The notes beneath the pieces are model-generated. The model searched no databases. It worked only from the letters and a program-made list of their open reading frames with translations, and had not been told where the DNA came from. A stretch of DNA of 64,000 nucleotides from Palsa-504 sp963835775. GTDB taxonomy: Bacteria; Actinomycetota; Actinomycetes; Streptosporangiales; Streptosporangiaceae. Made by a program: the position numbers and the translations under genes. Shown here in pieces: positions 8,108 through 15,350 of this stretch; positions within the stretch are counted from its first letter, which is position 1; each line of letters begins with the position of its first letter. The stretch lies in contig CAWIHB010000014.1 in NCBI GenBank assembly GCA_963835775.1, positions 1-64,000 on the forward strand, read 5' to 3'.

Positions 8108-8150
8108 CGGCAAAACGGGCACCGCGCGCGTCCTCGGCGCGTTTTTGCCG
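8108..8150. terminator. Hairpin with T-rich arm in the 7.7-8.4 kb gap
   Basis: CGGCAAAACG and CGTTTTTGCCG can pair (one bulge) around a 22-base G/C-rich loop. No gene clearly ends here except the DUF1214 remnant, so it may be its old terminator or a regulatory site. Between 8150 and 8436 I see only the upstream region of the DUF3311 gene. Confidence 0.35.
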
Positions 8151-8436
8151 ATCTGATCGCGATACTCGCTCGGTCGGCGAGACACGGCATGCGGCGCGTA
8201 CTGGACACATCTGGCCGGCCGGCGACGATCTACGGCACATTTCTGACACATCATCAGATTTAGGTATTCGCGCTCAATACGAAGGAAAACGCTGTAGCGC
8301 AGCCAGGTTTAAGGCACCATGGTGAGGCACAATCCCGAAGCGCACCTGTGCCGTGCAGCGGTTAACCGGGGGGTTCAGCCGCTGCCTCTGTCACGCTGCG
8401 GTTGCCGAGTGAGCATCAGCTATGGGGAGGACGGCG

Positions 8437-8700
8437 ATGGGTCAGCACGCGCCGAAAGGCCAGAGTCCGGCCACCTGGGGCACCGTAACCGTGCTCCTCA
8501 TGGTCGCGATCGCGGGCACGCTGTGGGTGCCGTTGTATGCGCGTTCGCTGCCGAGGCTGGGTCCCTTTCCCTTCTTTTACTGGTACCAGCTCATCTGGGT
8601 CCCGCTGACCGCGGTCTTGTGCTGGATCTGCTACCTGCTGCTGCGCAAAAGGCCAGTTTCCGGGCCCCAGTCCGGACCGGGCGGGGGCATCCGCCGGTGA
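8437..8700 (+). CDS. DUF3311 small membrane protein, symporter partner
   Basis: This 87-residue protein starts at ATG 8437, six bases after GGGGAGG. It has two transmembrane helices (TVTVLLMVAIAGTLWVPLYA and FFYWYQLIWVPLTAVLCWI) around a short loop with GPFPFFYWYQ, the hallmark of DUF3311. In many actinobacteria this small subunit is encoded directly before an SSS-family sodium:solute symporter. Here the stop TGA overlaps the symporter GTG start (GTGA at 8697-8700), so both are probably made together. By analogy with two-component SSS carriers it may be needed for assembly or activity of the large subunit. Confidence 0.85.
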   Translation: MGQHAPKGQSPATWGTVTVLLMVAIAGTLWVPLYARSLPRLGPFPFFYWYQLIWVPLTAVLCWICYLLLRKRPVSGPQSGPGGGIRR

Positions 8701-10415
8701 ACCATTTCAACGCGGTCGCGTTTGCCATCCTGGTCGCCTCCTTCCTGATCGTCACTTACATCGGCTTCGCATCGGCGCGGTGGCGTCCGGCGGAGGATCC
8801 GATGCAGCTGAACGAGTGGGGGCTGGGCGGCCGGGGGTTCGGCACCTTCGTCAGCTGGTTCCTGCTCGGCGGCGACATCTACACCGCCTACACCTTCATT
8901 GCCGTGCCCGCGCTGGTCTACGCCACCGGCGCGTCCGGGTTCTACGCGCTGTCGTACACGATCATGGTCTTCCCGATCGTGTTCATCTTCGGGCCGCGAC
9001 TGTGGTCGGTGGCGCGGGCGCGAGGGTACGTCTCGCCCGGCGAGTTCGTCCGCGGGCGGCACGGCTCGCAGGGCCTCGGGCTGGCCGTCGCGGTGACCGG
9101 GATCCTGGCCACCATGCCCTATATCGCGCTGCAGCTGGTCGGCATCGAGTCGGTGCTGACGGTCCTGGGGATCGGCGGGACCTCAGGGAACGCCTTGCTC
9201 AAGGACCTGCCGCTGATCATCGCCTTCGCCGTGGTGGCGGCCTACACCTACCTGGCCGGGCTGCGCGCGCCGGCCCTGATCGCGTTCGTCAAGGACATCC
9301 TCATCTACGTGACGGTCATCGTCGCGATCCTGTATATCCCGGGCCGGCTGGGGGGCTGGGGGCACATCTTCAGCGTCTCCTCGGCGCACCTGAAGACGGT
9401 CAACCCGGCGACCGGCAAGCCGTACGGCAGCATCGTGGTCATGCCGGCCGGCGAGTGGGCCTACGCCACCTTGGCCCTCGGCTCCGCGCTGGCCCTGTTC
9501 GTGTACCCGCACGCGACCACCGGGGTGTTCGCCGCCAAGCGGCGCGACGTGATCAGGCGCAACGCGGCCATGCTGCCCGCCTACACCCTGGTCCTCGGGC
9601 TGATCGCGCTGTTCGGGTACCTGGCCCGGGCGGACCCGGCGGTGAACGCCGGCGTCAAGGCGGACGGCGGCAACCCCCAGCTTTCGGTGCCGCTGCTGTT
9701 CGCGCACATGTTCCCGAGCTGGTTCGCGGGTATCGGCTACTCGGCGATCCTGATCGGCGCGCTCGTCCCGGCGGCCGTCATGTCGATCGCGGCGGCGAAC
9801 CTGTTCACCCGGACCATCTACAAGGAGCTGTTCAAGCCCAACGCGACGCCCGCCCAAGAGACCCGGGTGGCCCGGCTCGCGTCGCTGCTGATGAAGGTCG
9901 GCGCGGTGGGCTTTGCCCTGGAGCTGAACCGGACGTTCTCGATCAACCTGCAACTGCTCGGCGGGATCTGGATCCTGCAGACCTTCCCCGCCATCGTGGT
10001 CGGCCTGTACACCCGCTGGTTCCACCGCATCGCGCTGATCTTCGGGTGGGCCGCTGGCATGGCCTTCGGCACGATCGAGGCGTACCGGACGCCCGGCGGC
10101 GGCCAGGCGCACTTCGGCGGCTCCTCCGCGCCGGTGTTCGGGCACACCACCTATATCGCGATCACCGCGCTGCTGCTCAACCTGATCGTGTCGGCCCTGC
10201 TCACCGTCATCTTCCGCTGGATGAAGATGCAGGACGGGTACGACGAGACCCGGCCCGCAGACTACACGGCGGACCCCATCGACCCGCCGGCCGCCACGGC
10301 TAGGCGCAGGGTGCCCAGGTATGCCGCGGCGGGGCTGAACGGCCACCGCAGTCCAGGTGCGCAGGGAACCCGTCAGGGCAACTCAGGCGAGCACCGGCTC
10401 ACCCCACGGCAGTAG
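8697..10415 (+). CDS. Sodium:solute symporter (SSS family, MctP-like)
   Basis: This 572-residue inner-membrane protein has about 13 hydrophobic segments starting at residue 6 (FAILVASFLIVTYIGF). The N-terminal GLGGRGFGTFVSWFLLGGD and the later GALVPAAVMSIAAANLFTR regions are typical of SSS carriers of the MctP/monocarboxylate type. The GTG start overlaps the DUF3311 stop. The last 60 residues are a hydrophilic Arg/Pro-rich tail. Sodium-driven uptake of a short organic acid or similar anion is the likely role, but the substrate is not determined. The neighbouring M20 hydrolase may or may not be related. Confidence 0.85.
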   Translation: MNHFNAVAFAILVASFLIVTYIGFASARWRPAEDPMQLNEWGLGGRGFGTFVSWFLLGGDIYTAYTFIAVPALVYATGASGFYALSYTIMVFPIVFIFGPRLWSVARARGYVSPGEFVRGRHGSQGLGLAVAVTGILATMPYIALQLVGIESVLTVLGIGGTSGNALLKDLPLIIAFAVVAAYTYLAGLRAPALIAFVKDILIYVTVIVAILYIPGRLGGWGHIFSVSSAHLKTVNPATGKPYGSIVVMPAGEWAYATLALGSALALFVYPHATTGVFAAKRRDVIRRNAAMLPAYTLVLGLIALFGYLARADPAVNAGVKADGGNPQLSVPLLFAHMFPSWFAGIGYSAILIGALVPAAVMSIAAANLFTRTIYKELFKPNATPAQETRVARLASLLMKVGAVGFALELNRTFSINLQLLGGIWILQTFPAIVVGLYTRWFHRIALIFGWAAGMAFGTIEAYRTPGGGQAHFGGSSAPVFGHTTYIAITALLLNLIVSALLTVIFRWMKMQDGYDETRPADYTADPIDPPAATARRRVPRYAAAGLNGHRSPGAQGTRQGNSGEHRLTPRQ

Positions 10416-10450
10416 CGCGAGCAGCGGCGGTAGCGGGGCCGGCAGCGCGC

Positions 10451-11317
10451 CTAGTGCCGGACCGCGACGGCGCGACGGGACCTGCGCAGTCCGATGACGC
10501 CGAAGGTGATGAGCAGCAGCCCGCCGGCCAGGGTGGCCAGCCATGGCTGGGTCTGCCCGGCGATGAGATGCGGGGCCATGCCGCCGAAACCGGTGGCGGC
10601 GCCGCCGGACGGCGCGGCCGTGCTGCTGGCCGCGTCGGTCAGGGTGTCCACCTGAAGACCCGCAGAACCGTCCAGGACCACGATGGTGTGGACCGATCCG
10701 GCGGTCAGCGTGACCGACATCGAGGCCTGATCCCCCTGCGCGCTGAACTGGATGGCCTGCTTCCCCGGATTGACCGTCAGGTACTGCGTGGCCGAGCCGA
10801 AGGCCAGCCCCGAGGCCACGGTGTCGCTGCCCACGCTGACCGTGACCAGGTGGTGCTTGAGCGACGCCTGGAAGACCCGGACCAGCGTGCTGCCCTTCGG
10901 GGCGCTCGTTTGATCCTGCAGGACTTCCACCCGCCGGGCATTAGCCGGGCCAATGCTGGCCACCGTGTAGTCCGTCCCGGCAGACACCATGAAATTGGTC
11001 GACACCACCGGGACGCTCGATGACGAGGAACCGGCTTGGCGGATGGCCACCGTGTACTGACCGGGGCTGATGGGCATGTAGCTGGAAACCTCACCGTAGG
11101 CCATCTCCATCAGTACGGTCTGGTGACTGGAGTTGCCGAAGGGGATGAGGTAGACGTTCGCGGCGGGCAGGCCGGGGGACAGGTTGGCGCAGCGCACGAA
11201 GCCGTCGCCGGACTCGGGGGCCATCGCCGCCCGGGCCGCGGCCGCGGACCAGGAGCCGAGCCCGCCGAGCAGCGCCATGATCATGGCCAGCAGGACGAAG
11301 CGCCGACCAAGCCTCAT
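10451..11317 (-). CDS. DUF4397 domain surface protein
   Basis: This 288-residue protein starts at ATG 11317. Residues about 1-33 are a signal peptide (FVLLAMIMALLGGLGSW, then AAARAAMA). Residues about 40-225 match the DUF4397 beta-sandwich pattern, with FVRCANLSPGLPAANVYL, GQYTVAIRQAG, LVRVFQAS and VHTIVVLDG. A membrane helix at about 255-275 and a basic RRSRRAVAVRH tail follow, as in wall-anchored proteins, but no clear LPxTG is seen. A class F sortase is the next gene upstream on the same strand, a known neighbour for this family. Both genes carry the same 52-bp box upstream. Longer N-terminal readings run through MARGE tandem repeats and are probably untranslated. Confidence 0.75.
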   Translation of the reverse strand: MRLGRRFVLLAMIMALLGGLGSWSAAAARAAMAPESGDGFVRCANLSPGLPAANVYLIPFGNSSHQTVLMEMAYGEVSSYMPISPGQYTVAIRQAGSSSSSVPVVSTNFMVSAGTDYTVASIGPANARRVEVLQDQTSAPKGSTLVRVFQASLKHHLVTVSVGSDTVASGLAFGSATQYLTVNPGKQAIQFSAQGDQASMSVTLTAGSVHTIVVLDGSAGLQVDTLTDAASSTAAPSGGAATGFGGMAPHLIAGQTQPWLATLAGGLLLITFGVIGLRRSRRAVAVRH

Positions 11318-11375
11318 GCCCAGGCCCCTTTCCCGCCGCTCCCGCCCCGGAAGCCATCGGCCGACCTCACAACGT

Positions 11376-11420
11376 GCCATCTCACCACGGGCCATCTCAC
11401 CACGGGCCATCTCACCACGG
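11376..11420. repeat. 15-bp tandem repeat, 3 copies
   Basis: GCCATCTCACCACGG repeats three times exactly, with a partial fourth unit. It lies 59-103 bases before the DUF4397 start codon, in the leader. Each copy keeps a frame if translated (MARGE), but no evidence supports translation. Confidence 0.9.
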
Positions 11421-11553
11421 GCCAAGCCTGCCCCGAACCGCTCTCAAACTGGCGTATATACGCGCGTGTCGGACCGTTCGGTGCGAAATTGCCCGGAGAT
11501 CCGCCGCGGCGGCCGGTATCGCTCATACCGTGCCCCGTCGCCGCGGCCGTGCA

Positions 11554-11605
11554 GAACAGCAGAGCACACCCGCCCAGCCCGTATCAACCCAAATCGCCAG
11601 TTGCA
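11554..11605 (-). promoter_or_regulatory. 52-bp box, copy 1 (upstream of DUF4397 gene)
   Basis: On the + strand this reads GAACAGCAGAGCACA, 10 variable bases, CCGTATCAACC, 12 variable bases, then TTGCA. The same three blocks with identical spacing recur at 12879-12930. Both lie upstream of minus-strand surface genes. This copy is 237 bases before the DUF4397 start codon. Confidence 0.65.
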
Positions 11606-11690
11606 GCCCAACCGAAATATCAGCCGCATTCGGCGCCACGGCCGGTTGCGGCGGGGAGCCGGCGGCCGGGACGGCCCTGGCCAGACCGCA

Positions 11691-12842
11691 TCACGCGGTC
11701 ATCCGGGCGAACACGACGACGTTGCTGAGGTAGCCGCCGACGGACTGGTCGAAGATGCCGCCGCAGGTGATCAGGCGGAGTTCGGCATCCGGCGCGGGGC
11801 CGTAGACCGCGGCCGTGGGGAACTGGTCCTTGGGGTACGTCCGGACGCCGGTGACGGTGAAGACGGCCAGCGTCCCGTCGGCGCGTTTGACGTAGATGCG
11901 CTCGCCGGCGCGCATGGTCCGCAGCCAGTAGAAGATGCCCGGGCCGTAGCGGGAGTCGATGTGGCCCGCGATGACCGCGGACCCGACCGCGCCGGGCCGC
12001 GGGCTGCCGGTGTACCAGCCGGCCACGGTGGTGGTGTCGGGCACCTGGAGCGTGCCGTTCGGCTGGAGGCCGAGATGCACGAGCGAGGTCTTGACCCCGA
12101 TGGCCGGGATGGTCAGCGACACCGGTGCAGCGGGCAGCGCGGTGGTCTGCAGCCCGACCGGGTTCACCGCCGGGCCCGACGGGGCGGCGATGGGGGTCGG
12201 CGGGGCGGGCCGCGGCACGGACGCGACCGACGGTCCCCCGGCGACGGCCAGCCCGGCGGCGCCGGCTCCCACGGCCAGCACCCCGGCGCCGAGCATCGAG
12301 GCCGCCAGCAGCCGCCCACGCGAGACCCGCGCGCCCGGGCCCCAGGCCGCCAGGCCACGCCGTCGGGGGCCGGGTTCCGGCTCGGGCTCATGACTCTGGC
12401 CGGGATGGCCGAACGGGCCAGAATGGGCGCGCGGGTCAGCATCATGCTGCGGCTGGGGATCGTGGCGCCGCCTGATTGCGATCCCGGGCCAGCGCCGCGA
12501 GGTCCACAGGCCGATCGTCGTGACCAGGACCTGGGCCCAGGACGGCTCGGACGGCGGCGTCTTCACCGCGGGCGCAGCGGCGGAGCCGGCCGTCTCCGGG
12601 GCAGGCCGCGCGGCGGGCGGCGAGCTGGCCGGCGGCCCTGATTCCGGGGTGCGCGGCCTGACCACCAGGGCGCTGAGGCCATCCGTCACCGTGTCCCAGC
12701 GGGGTCCCCACCAGTCCGCGTCCCAGGCCGGATCCCACCAGTCATCGTCCGGCCGGCTCTTGATCACGGGGATGGGCTCGGTCGGCGGGCCGCTCAGGAG
12801 CATGCCGCCGACCGGCCTGCCGGCCCGCCCGTCACCGCCCAT
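11691..12842 (-). CDS. Class F sortase
   Basis: This 383-residue membrane-anchored transpeptidase starts at ATG 12842, five bases after GGGGAA. Residues 1-175 are a long, disordered Pro/Arg/Trp-rich cytoplasmic region. A transmembrane helix (LLAASMLGAGVLAVGAGAAG) follows, then an Ala/Pro linker, and residues about 240-383 form the sortase domain. The catalytic His lies in VIAGHIDSRYG and the catalytic Cys in LRLITCGGIFD. Where many class F enzymes have FDR, this one has FDQ, so the third catalytic residue (Arg) is not obvious. The DUF4397 protein downstream on the same strand is a plausible substrate or partner. A 52-bp upstream box is shared with it. Confidence 0.85.
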   Translation of the reverse strand: MGGDGRAGRPVGGMLLSGPPTEPIPVIKSRPDDDWWDPAWDADWWGPRWDTVTDGLSALVVRPRTPESGPPASSPPAARPAPETAGSAAAPAVKTPPSEPSWAQVLVTTIGLWTSRRWPGIAIRRRHDPQPQHDADPRAHSGPFGHPGQSHEPEPEPGPRRRGLAAWGPGARVSRGRLLAASMLGAGVLAVGAGAAGLAVAGGPSVASVPRPAPPTPIAAPSGPAVNPVGLQTTALPAAPVSLTIPAIGVKTSLVHLGLQPNGTLQVPDTTTVAGWYTGSPRPGAVGSAVIAGHIDSRYGPGIFYWLRTMRAGERIYVKRADGTLAVFTVTGVRTYPKDQFPTAAVYGPAPDAELRLITCGGIFDQSVGGYLSNVVVFARMTA

Positions 12843-12878
12843 GCTGTTCCCCGCGTCGCCATGGCTATCTGGAACAGC

Positions 12879-12930
12879 GAACAGCAGAGCACATGCGGAG
12901 CGCCCGTATCAACCGATATCCGCGGTTGCA
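12879..12930 (-). promoter_or_regulatory. 52-bp box, copy 2 (upstream of sortase gene)
   Basis: It has the same blocks and spacing as 11554-11605: GAACAGCAGAGCACA, N10, CCGTATCAACC, N12, TTGCA. It begins 37 bases before the sortase start codon, where a promoter or operator is expected, and ends 10 bases from the truncated IS110 gene. It is likely a shared control element; the factor is unknown. Confidence 0.7.
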
Positions 12931-12940
12931 TCCCCACCTA

Positions 12941-13735
12941 CTACGGTGCGCAGCGATCCAGACCCCGGAGGGTCTTGACCTGCTCGTTCAAAGTGGTGAT
13001 CACCGCGATCAGGGACCGGACGGTGACGGCATAGGCGGCGGTCAGGGCAGGCGGCTGGCCCAGCTGCGGGCTGCGCAGGGCCGCCAGGATCGCCGTGGCC
13101 TTGTCCGCGACGTTCCGGCGGCGGGCGCGCTTAAGTGCGGCGCTGACCTGCGCGCGGGTCAGCTTCGCGGCGCGGGCCGGGTCCGGGGCCTTGGCCAGCA
13201 GCTCCAGCACGTCGGGGGCATCAAGGTCCTCGAACGCCTCCAGCGCGGCGGGAAAGTACTCCCGCAGCTGGTGCCGCAGCAGCTGCACCTGCCGGGTCCG
13301 CTCCCAGATCAGCGTCTTGTGTGTACGGGCCAGCACCTTGATGCCCCCTGCCTCCGGGCTGTCCCCGGCCGCCGCCCGCAGCTGATGCGAATCGGTGCCG
13401 ACCATGTCCGCCAGCATGTGCGCGTCGCCAGCATCGCTCTTCGCACCGGACACGCCGTGCCGCTCCCGGTACCGCGACGCCTGCAGCGGGTTCACCGGGA
13501 ACACCGTGTACCCGGCCACGACCAGCGCGGCCACCCACGGACCGCGGTCCGTCTCGATCCCGACTACCACCTCCGCATCACCGGCATCCTCGCCCAGGTA
13601 CCGCCCGGTCAGCTCGTGAAACTGCGCGATCCCCGCCACGCCCTCCGGCAGCCGCTTCTTCGCCAGCACCTCCCCGGCCTCGTTCATCACCTCCACGTCG
13701 TGATGGTCCTCAGCCCAGTCATCCCCTGCGAACAC
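12941..13735 (-). pseudogene. IS110-family transposase, C-terminus missing
   Basis: These 264 residues carry the IS110 N-terminal DEDD/RuvC-like domain: FAGDDWAEDHHDVEV (first Asp), VVGIETDRGPW (Glu), and SGAKSDAGDAHMLADMV (paired Asp). A coiled central part follows (TLNEQVKTL). IS110 proteins are about 400 residues with a second Ser-containing domain; here the frame ends at VKTLRGLDRCAP, so that domain is lost. The break lies next to the sortase promoter box. The element is expected to be immobile. A GTG start at 13735 is assumed from the usual N-terminus. Confidence 0.8.
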
Positions 13736-14044
13736 AGGCGGAACCGATCCGGATCGCCGAACGTCACATGAAGGAGGCCGGCCGCAGAGCGGGCACCTTA
13801 CCAGGCGGGCTGTGATCGGGAGGGTGTGTGACGCATATGTAACCTGTTAACGGATATGACTACAGGCACCAATCCGCCCCGAAGGTACCTCCGAATCATA
13901 GAAGAGCAGACAGCAGCCCTTGACGAGTAGCCCCTGACGAGTAGCCCCTGACGAGTAGCCCCTGACGAGTAGCCCCTGACGAGTAGCCCCTGACGAGTAG
14001 CCCCTGACGAGTAGCCCCTGACGAGTAGCGGAGACAGGCCACTT
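13736..14044. other. Upstream region of the Ser/Pro surface gene
   Basis: The first part holds the outer edge of the IS110 remnant. From about 13800 an A/T-richer stretch (CATATGTAACCTGTTAACGG) is the likely promoter zone. Eight tandem 14-bp repeats (13921-14032) run up to the ribosome site of the next gene. Confidence 0.55.
13921..14032 (+). repeat. 14-bp tandem repeat, 8 copies, just before a surface gene
   Basis: TGACGAGTAGCCCC repeats with period 14, eight times, the last copy altered to end GCGGAG, which supplies the ribosome site (GGAG at 14030-14033) of the gene starting at 14045. It is not a multiple of three or of the helical turn. Copy-number change would alter the leader length. 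Confidence 0.95.
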
Positions 14045-15286
14045 ATGCGTTTCGCGAAGATGCGAGTAGCGGCAGTGACCGTACTGAGCGGAAGTTTCCT
14101 CATCCTGAGCGTGCTGGGGACCGCGGAGGCGGCGGCCGCCCGCCCCAGCGCCACCGCGGCATCCGATACCGACACGGTGTGCCAGGCGTTGCCCGCCTCG
14201 GCCTCCCCGTCGCCCTCGCCCTCGCCCTCACCGTCGCCGTCGCCGTCACCGTCACCGTCACGGTCGCCCTCGCCGTCCCCGAGCAGCAGCTCCCCGAGCG
14301 ACCCGCCCAGCAGTGATCCGCCTAGCAGTGATCCGCCGGCCTCTACCTCGCCCGCGGCCAGCCAGAGCGACGCTCCCGTCCAGTCCGGCTCGCCGTCTGC
14401 GTCGGCGAACCTGTCACCCTCGCCGACCCTGTCCGGTTCGTCCGGGTCCGCGTCTTCGTCGCCGTCCGGGTCCGCATCGTCCAGCACCGCGGCAGCTTCG
14501 CTGGACGCCTACATCGCGTCGAACCCCAGTGGCGCCAGTCCCAGCTCGACGGCCCAGCCTCAGCTATGCGTGAGCGTCCAGCGCCTGCAGTCCAGCATCA
14601 AGCGCGGGCAGGCGGCTGCCTACGCCGTGACCGTCTCCACCGAGAACGGCTCGGCGTCGGGCGTAACGGTCGCACTCACCTCGCAGCCGACCAGCCAGAA
14701 GCCCGTGTTCACCAGCGGCTGCAGCAAGAATGACACGGCGTCGTGCACGCTTGGCTCGGTCACCGACAAGCAGGCCGCCGACCTGAAGGCACAGATCGCG
14801 GTGGCCTCGAACGCGTCCTCGGTCAGCTCGGTCAAGCTGACGGCCACGGCCAGCGTGACCACCACCGCCAAGTGGACCCCGCCCGCCGCCGACGAGAGCA
14901 CCGCGGTCACCGCGGCCACGGCCGCGGGCACCTCCACGTCCTCGGCGGGCGCCTCGCCGGACATCGTGCTGCCGCTCGGGCCCGTCCCGAACCTGAACTC
15001 ACCGGACCTGAACGCCGAGGCCAGCCTGCTCATCGGGGCCGGCAACGCCTCCGGGCTGTTCCCGTCGATCACTCCGTTGGCCACGCCGAGCGCGACCCCG
15101 GCGGGCTCGTCGCAGCCGCCCCGCCGGGATGCCGATCCGGTCTCCGGCGCCTCGCCGGTCGCGCTCGGTTCGCCGGTCATGACCGCCCAGGTGACGGGTC
15201 TGATCGCGCTGGGGCTGGCCATCCTGCTCACGGTGACCCGCCTGTCGGTACGCAGGCGGCCGCGCTCGGGTAAGTCAGGTAGCTAG
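14045..15286 (+). CDS. Secreted Ser/Pro-rich surface protein
   Basis: This 413-residue protein has a signal peptide at residues 1-29 (VTVLSGSFLILSVLGTAEA) and a low-complexity stalk at about 50-160, made of Pro-Ser dipeptides and SSDPP repeats. A globular part at about 175-290 follows, with two Cys (CVSV and SGCSKNDTASC) resembling the DUF11/CARDB beta-sandwich found in wall proteins. A second linker, a membrane helix at about 385-405 (VTGLIALGLAILLTV) and a basic tail RRRPRSGKSGS complete it. It is predicted to be exported and held at the membrane or wall. It is not recognisable as a specific named protein. The 14-bp repeat array directly before it may affect expression. Confidence 0.7.
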   Translation: MRFAKMRVAAVTVLSGSFLILSVLGTAEAAAARPSATAASDTDTVCQALPASASPSPSPSPSPSPSPSPSPSRSPSPSPSSSSPSDPPSSDPPSSDPPASTSPAASQSDAPVQSGSPSASANLSPSPTLSGSSGSASSSPSGSASSSTAAASLDAYIASNPSGASPSSTAQPQLCVSVQRLQSSIKRGQAAAYAVTVSTENGSASGVTVALTSQPTSQKPVFTSGCSKNDTASCTLGSVTDKQAADLKAQIAVASNASSVSSVKLTATASVTTTAKWTPPAADESTAVTAATAAGTSTSSAGASPDIVLPLGPVPNLNSPDLNAEASLLIGAGNASGLFPSITPLATPSATPAGSSQPPRRDADPVSGASPVALGSPVMTAQVTGLIALGLAILLTVTRLSVRRRPRSGKSGS

Positions 15287-15350
15287 ACCACGGGCAGCTA
15301 ACCCAGCAGCCAGTCCCGGCTGACCCGGGCGATGGCGACGAGGGGCGGCG

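Larger units (their letters stand above)
11318..11690. other. Leader and promoter region of the DUF4397 gene
   Basis: This gap has no gene. It holds three copies of a 15-bp repeat (11376-11420) in the probable 5' leader of the DUF4397 gene and copy 1 of the 52-bp box (11554-11605). Confidence 0.6.

Noticed and set aside
7716..8249. A 177-residue minus-strand frame in the 7.7-8.3 kb gap
   Set aside because: Arg/Ser-rich, no domain, and antisense to the recognisable DUF1214-like block.
13921..14032. Possible CRISPR array or iteron origin
   Set aside because: Units of 14 bp without spacers, no cas or rep gene nearby, and the last unit forms a ribosome site of the next gene.
13798..14487. Asp/Gly/Glu-rich minus-strand frame
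   Set aside because: It is the complement of the Pro-Ser repeat stalk and the 14-bp repeats of the + strand surface gene.
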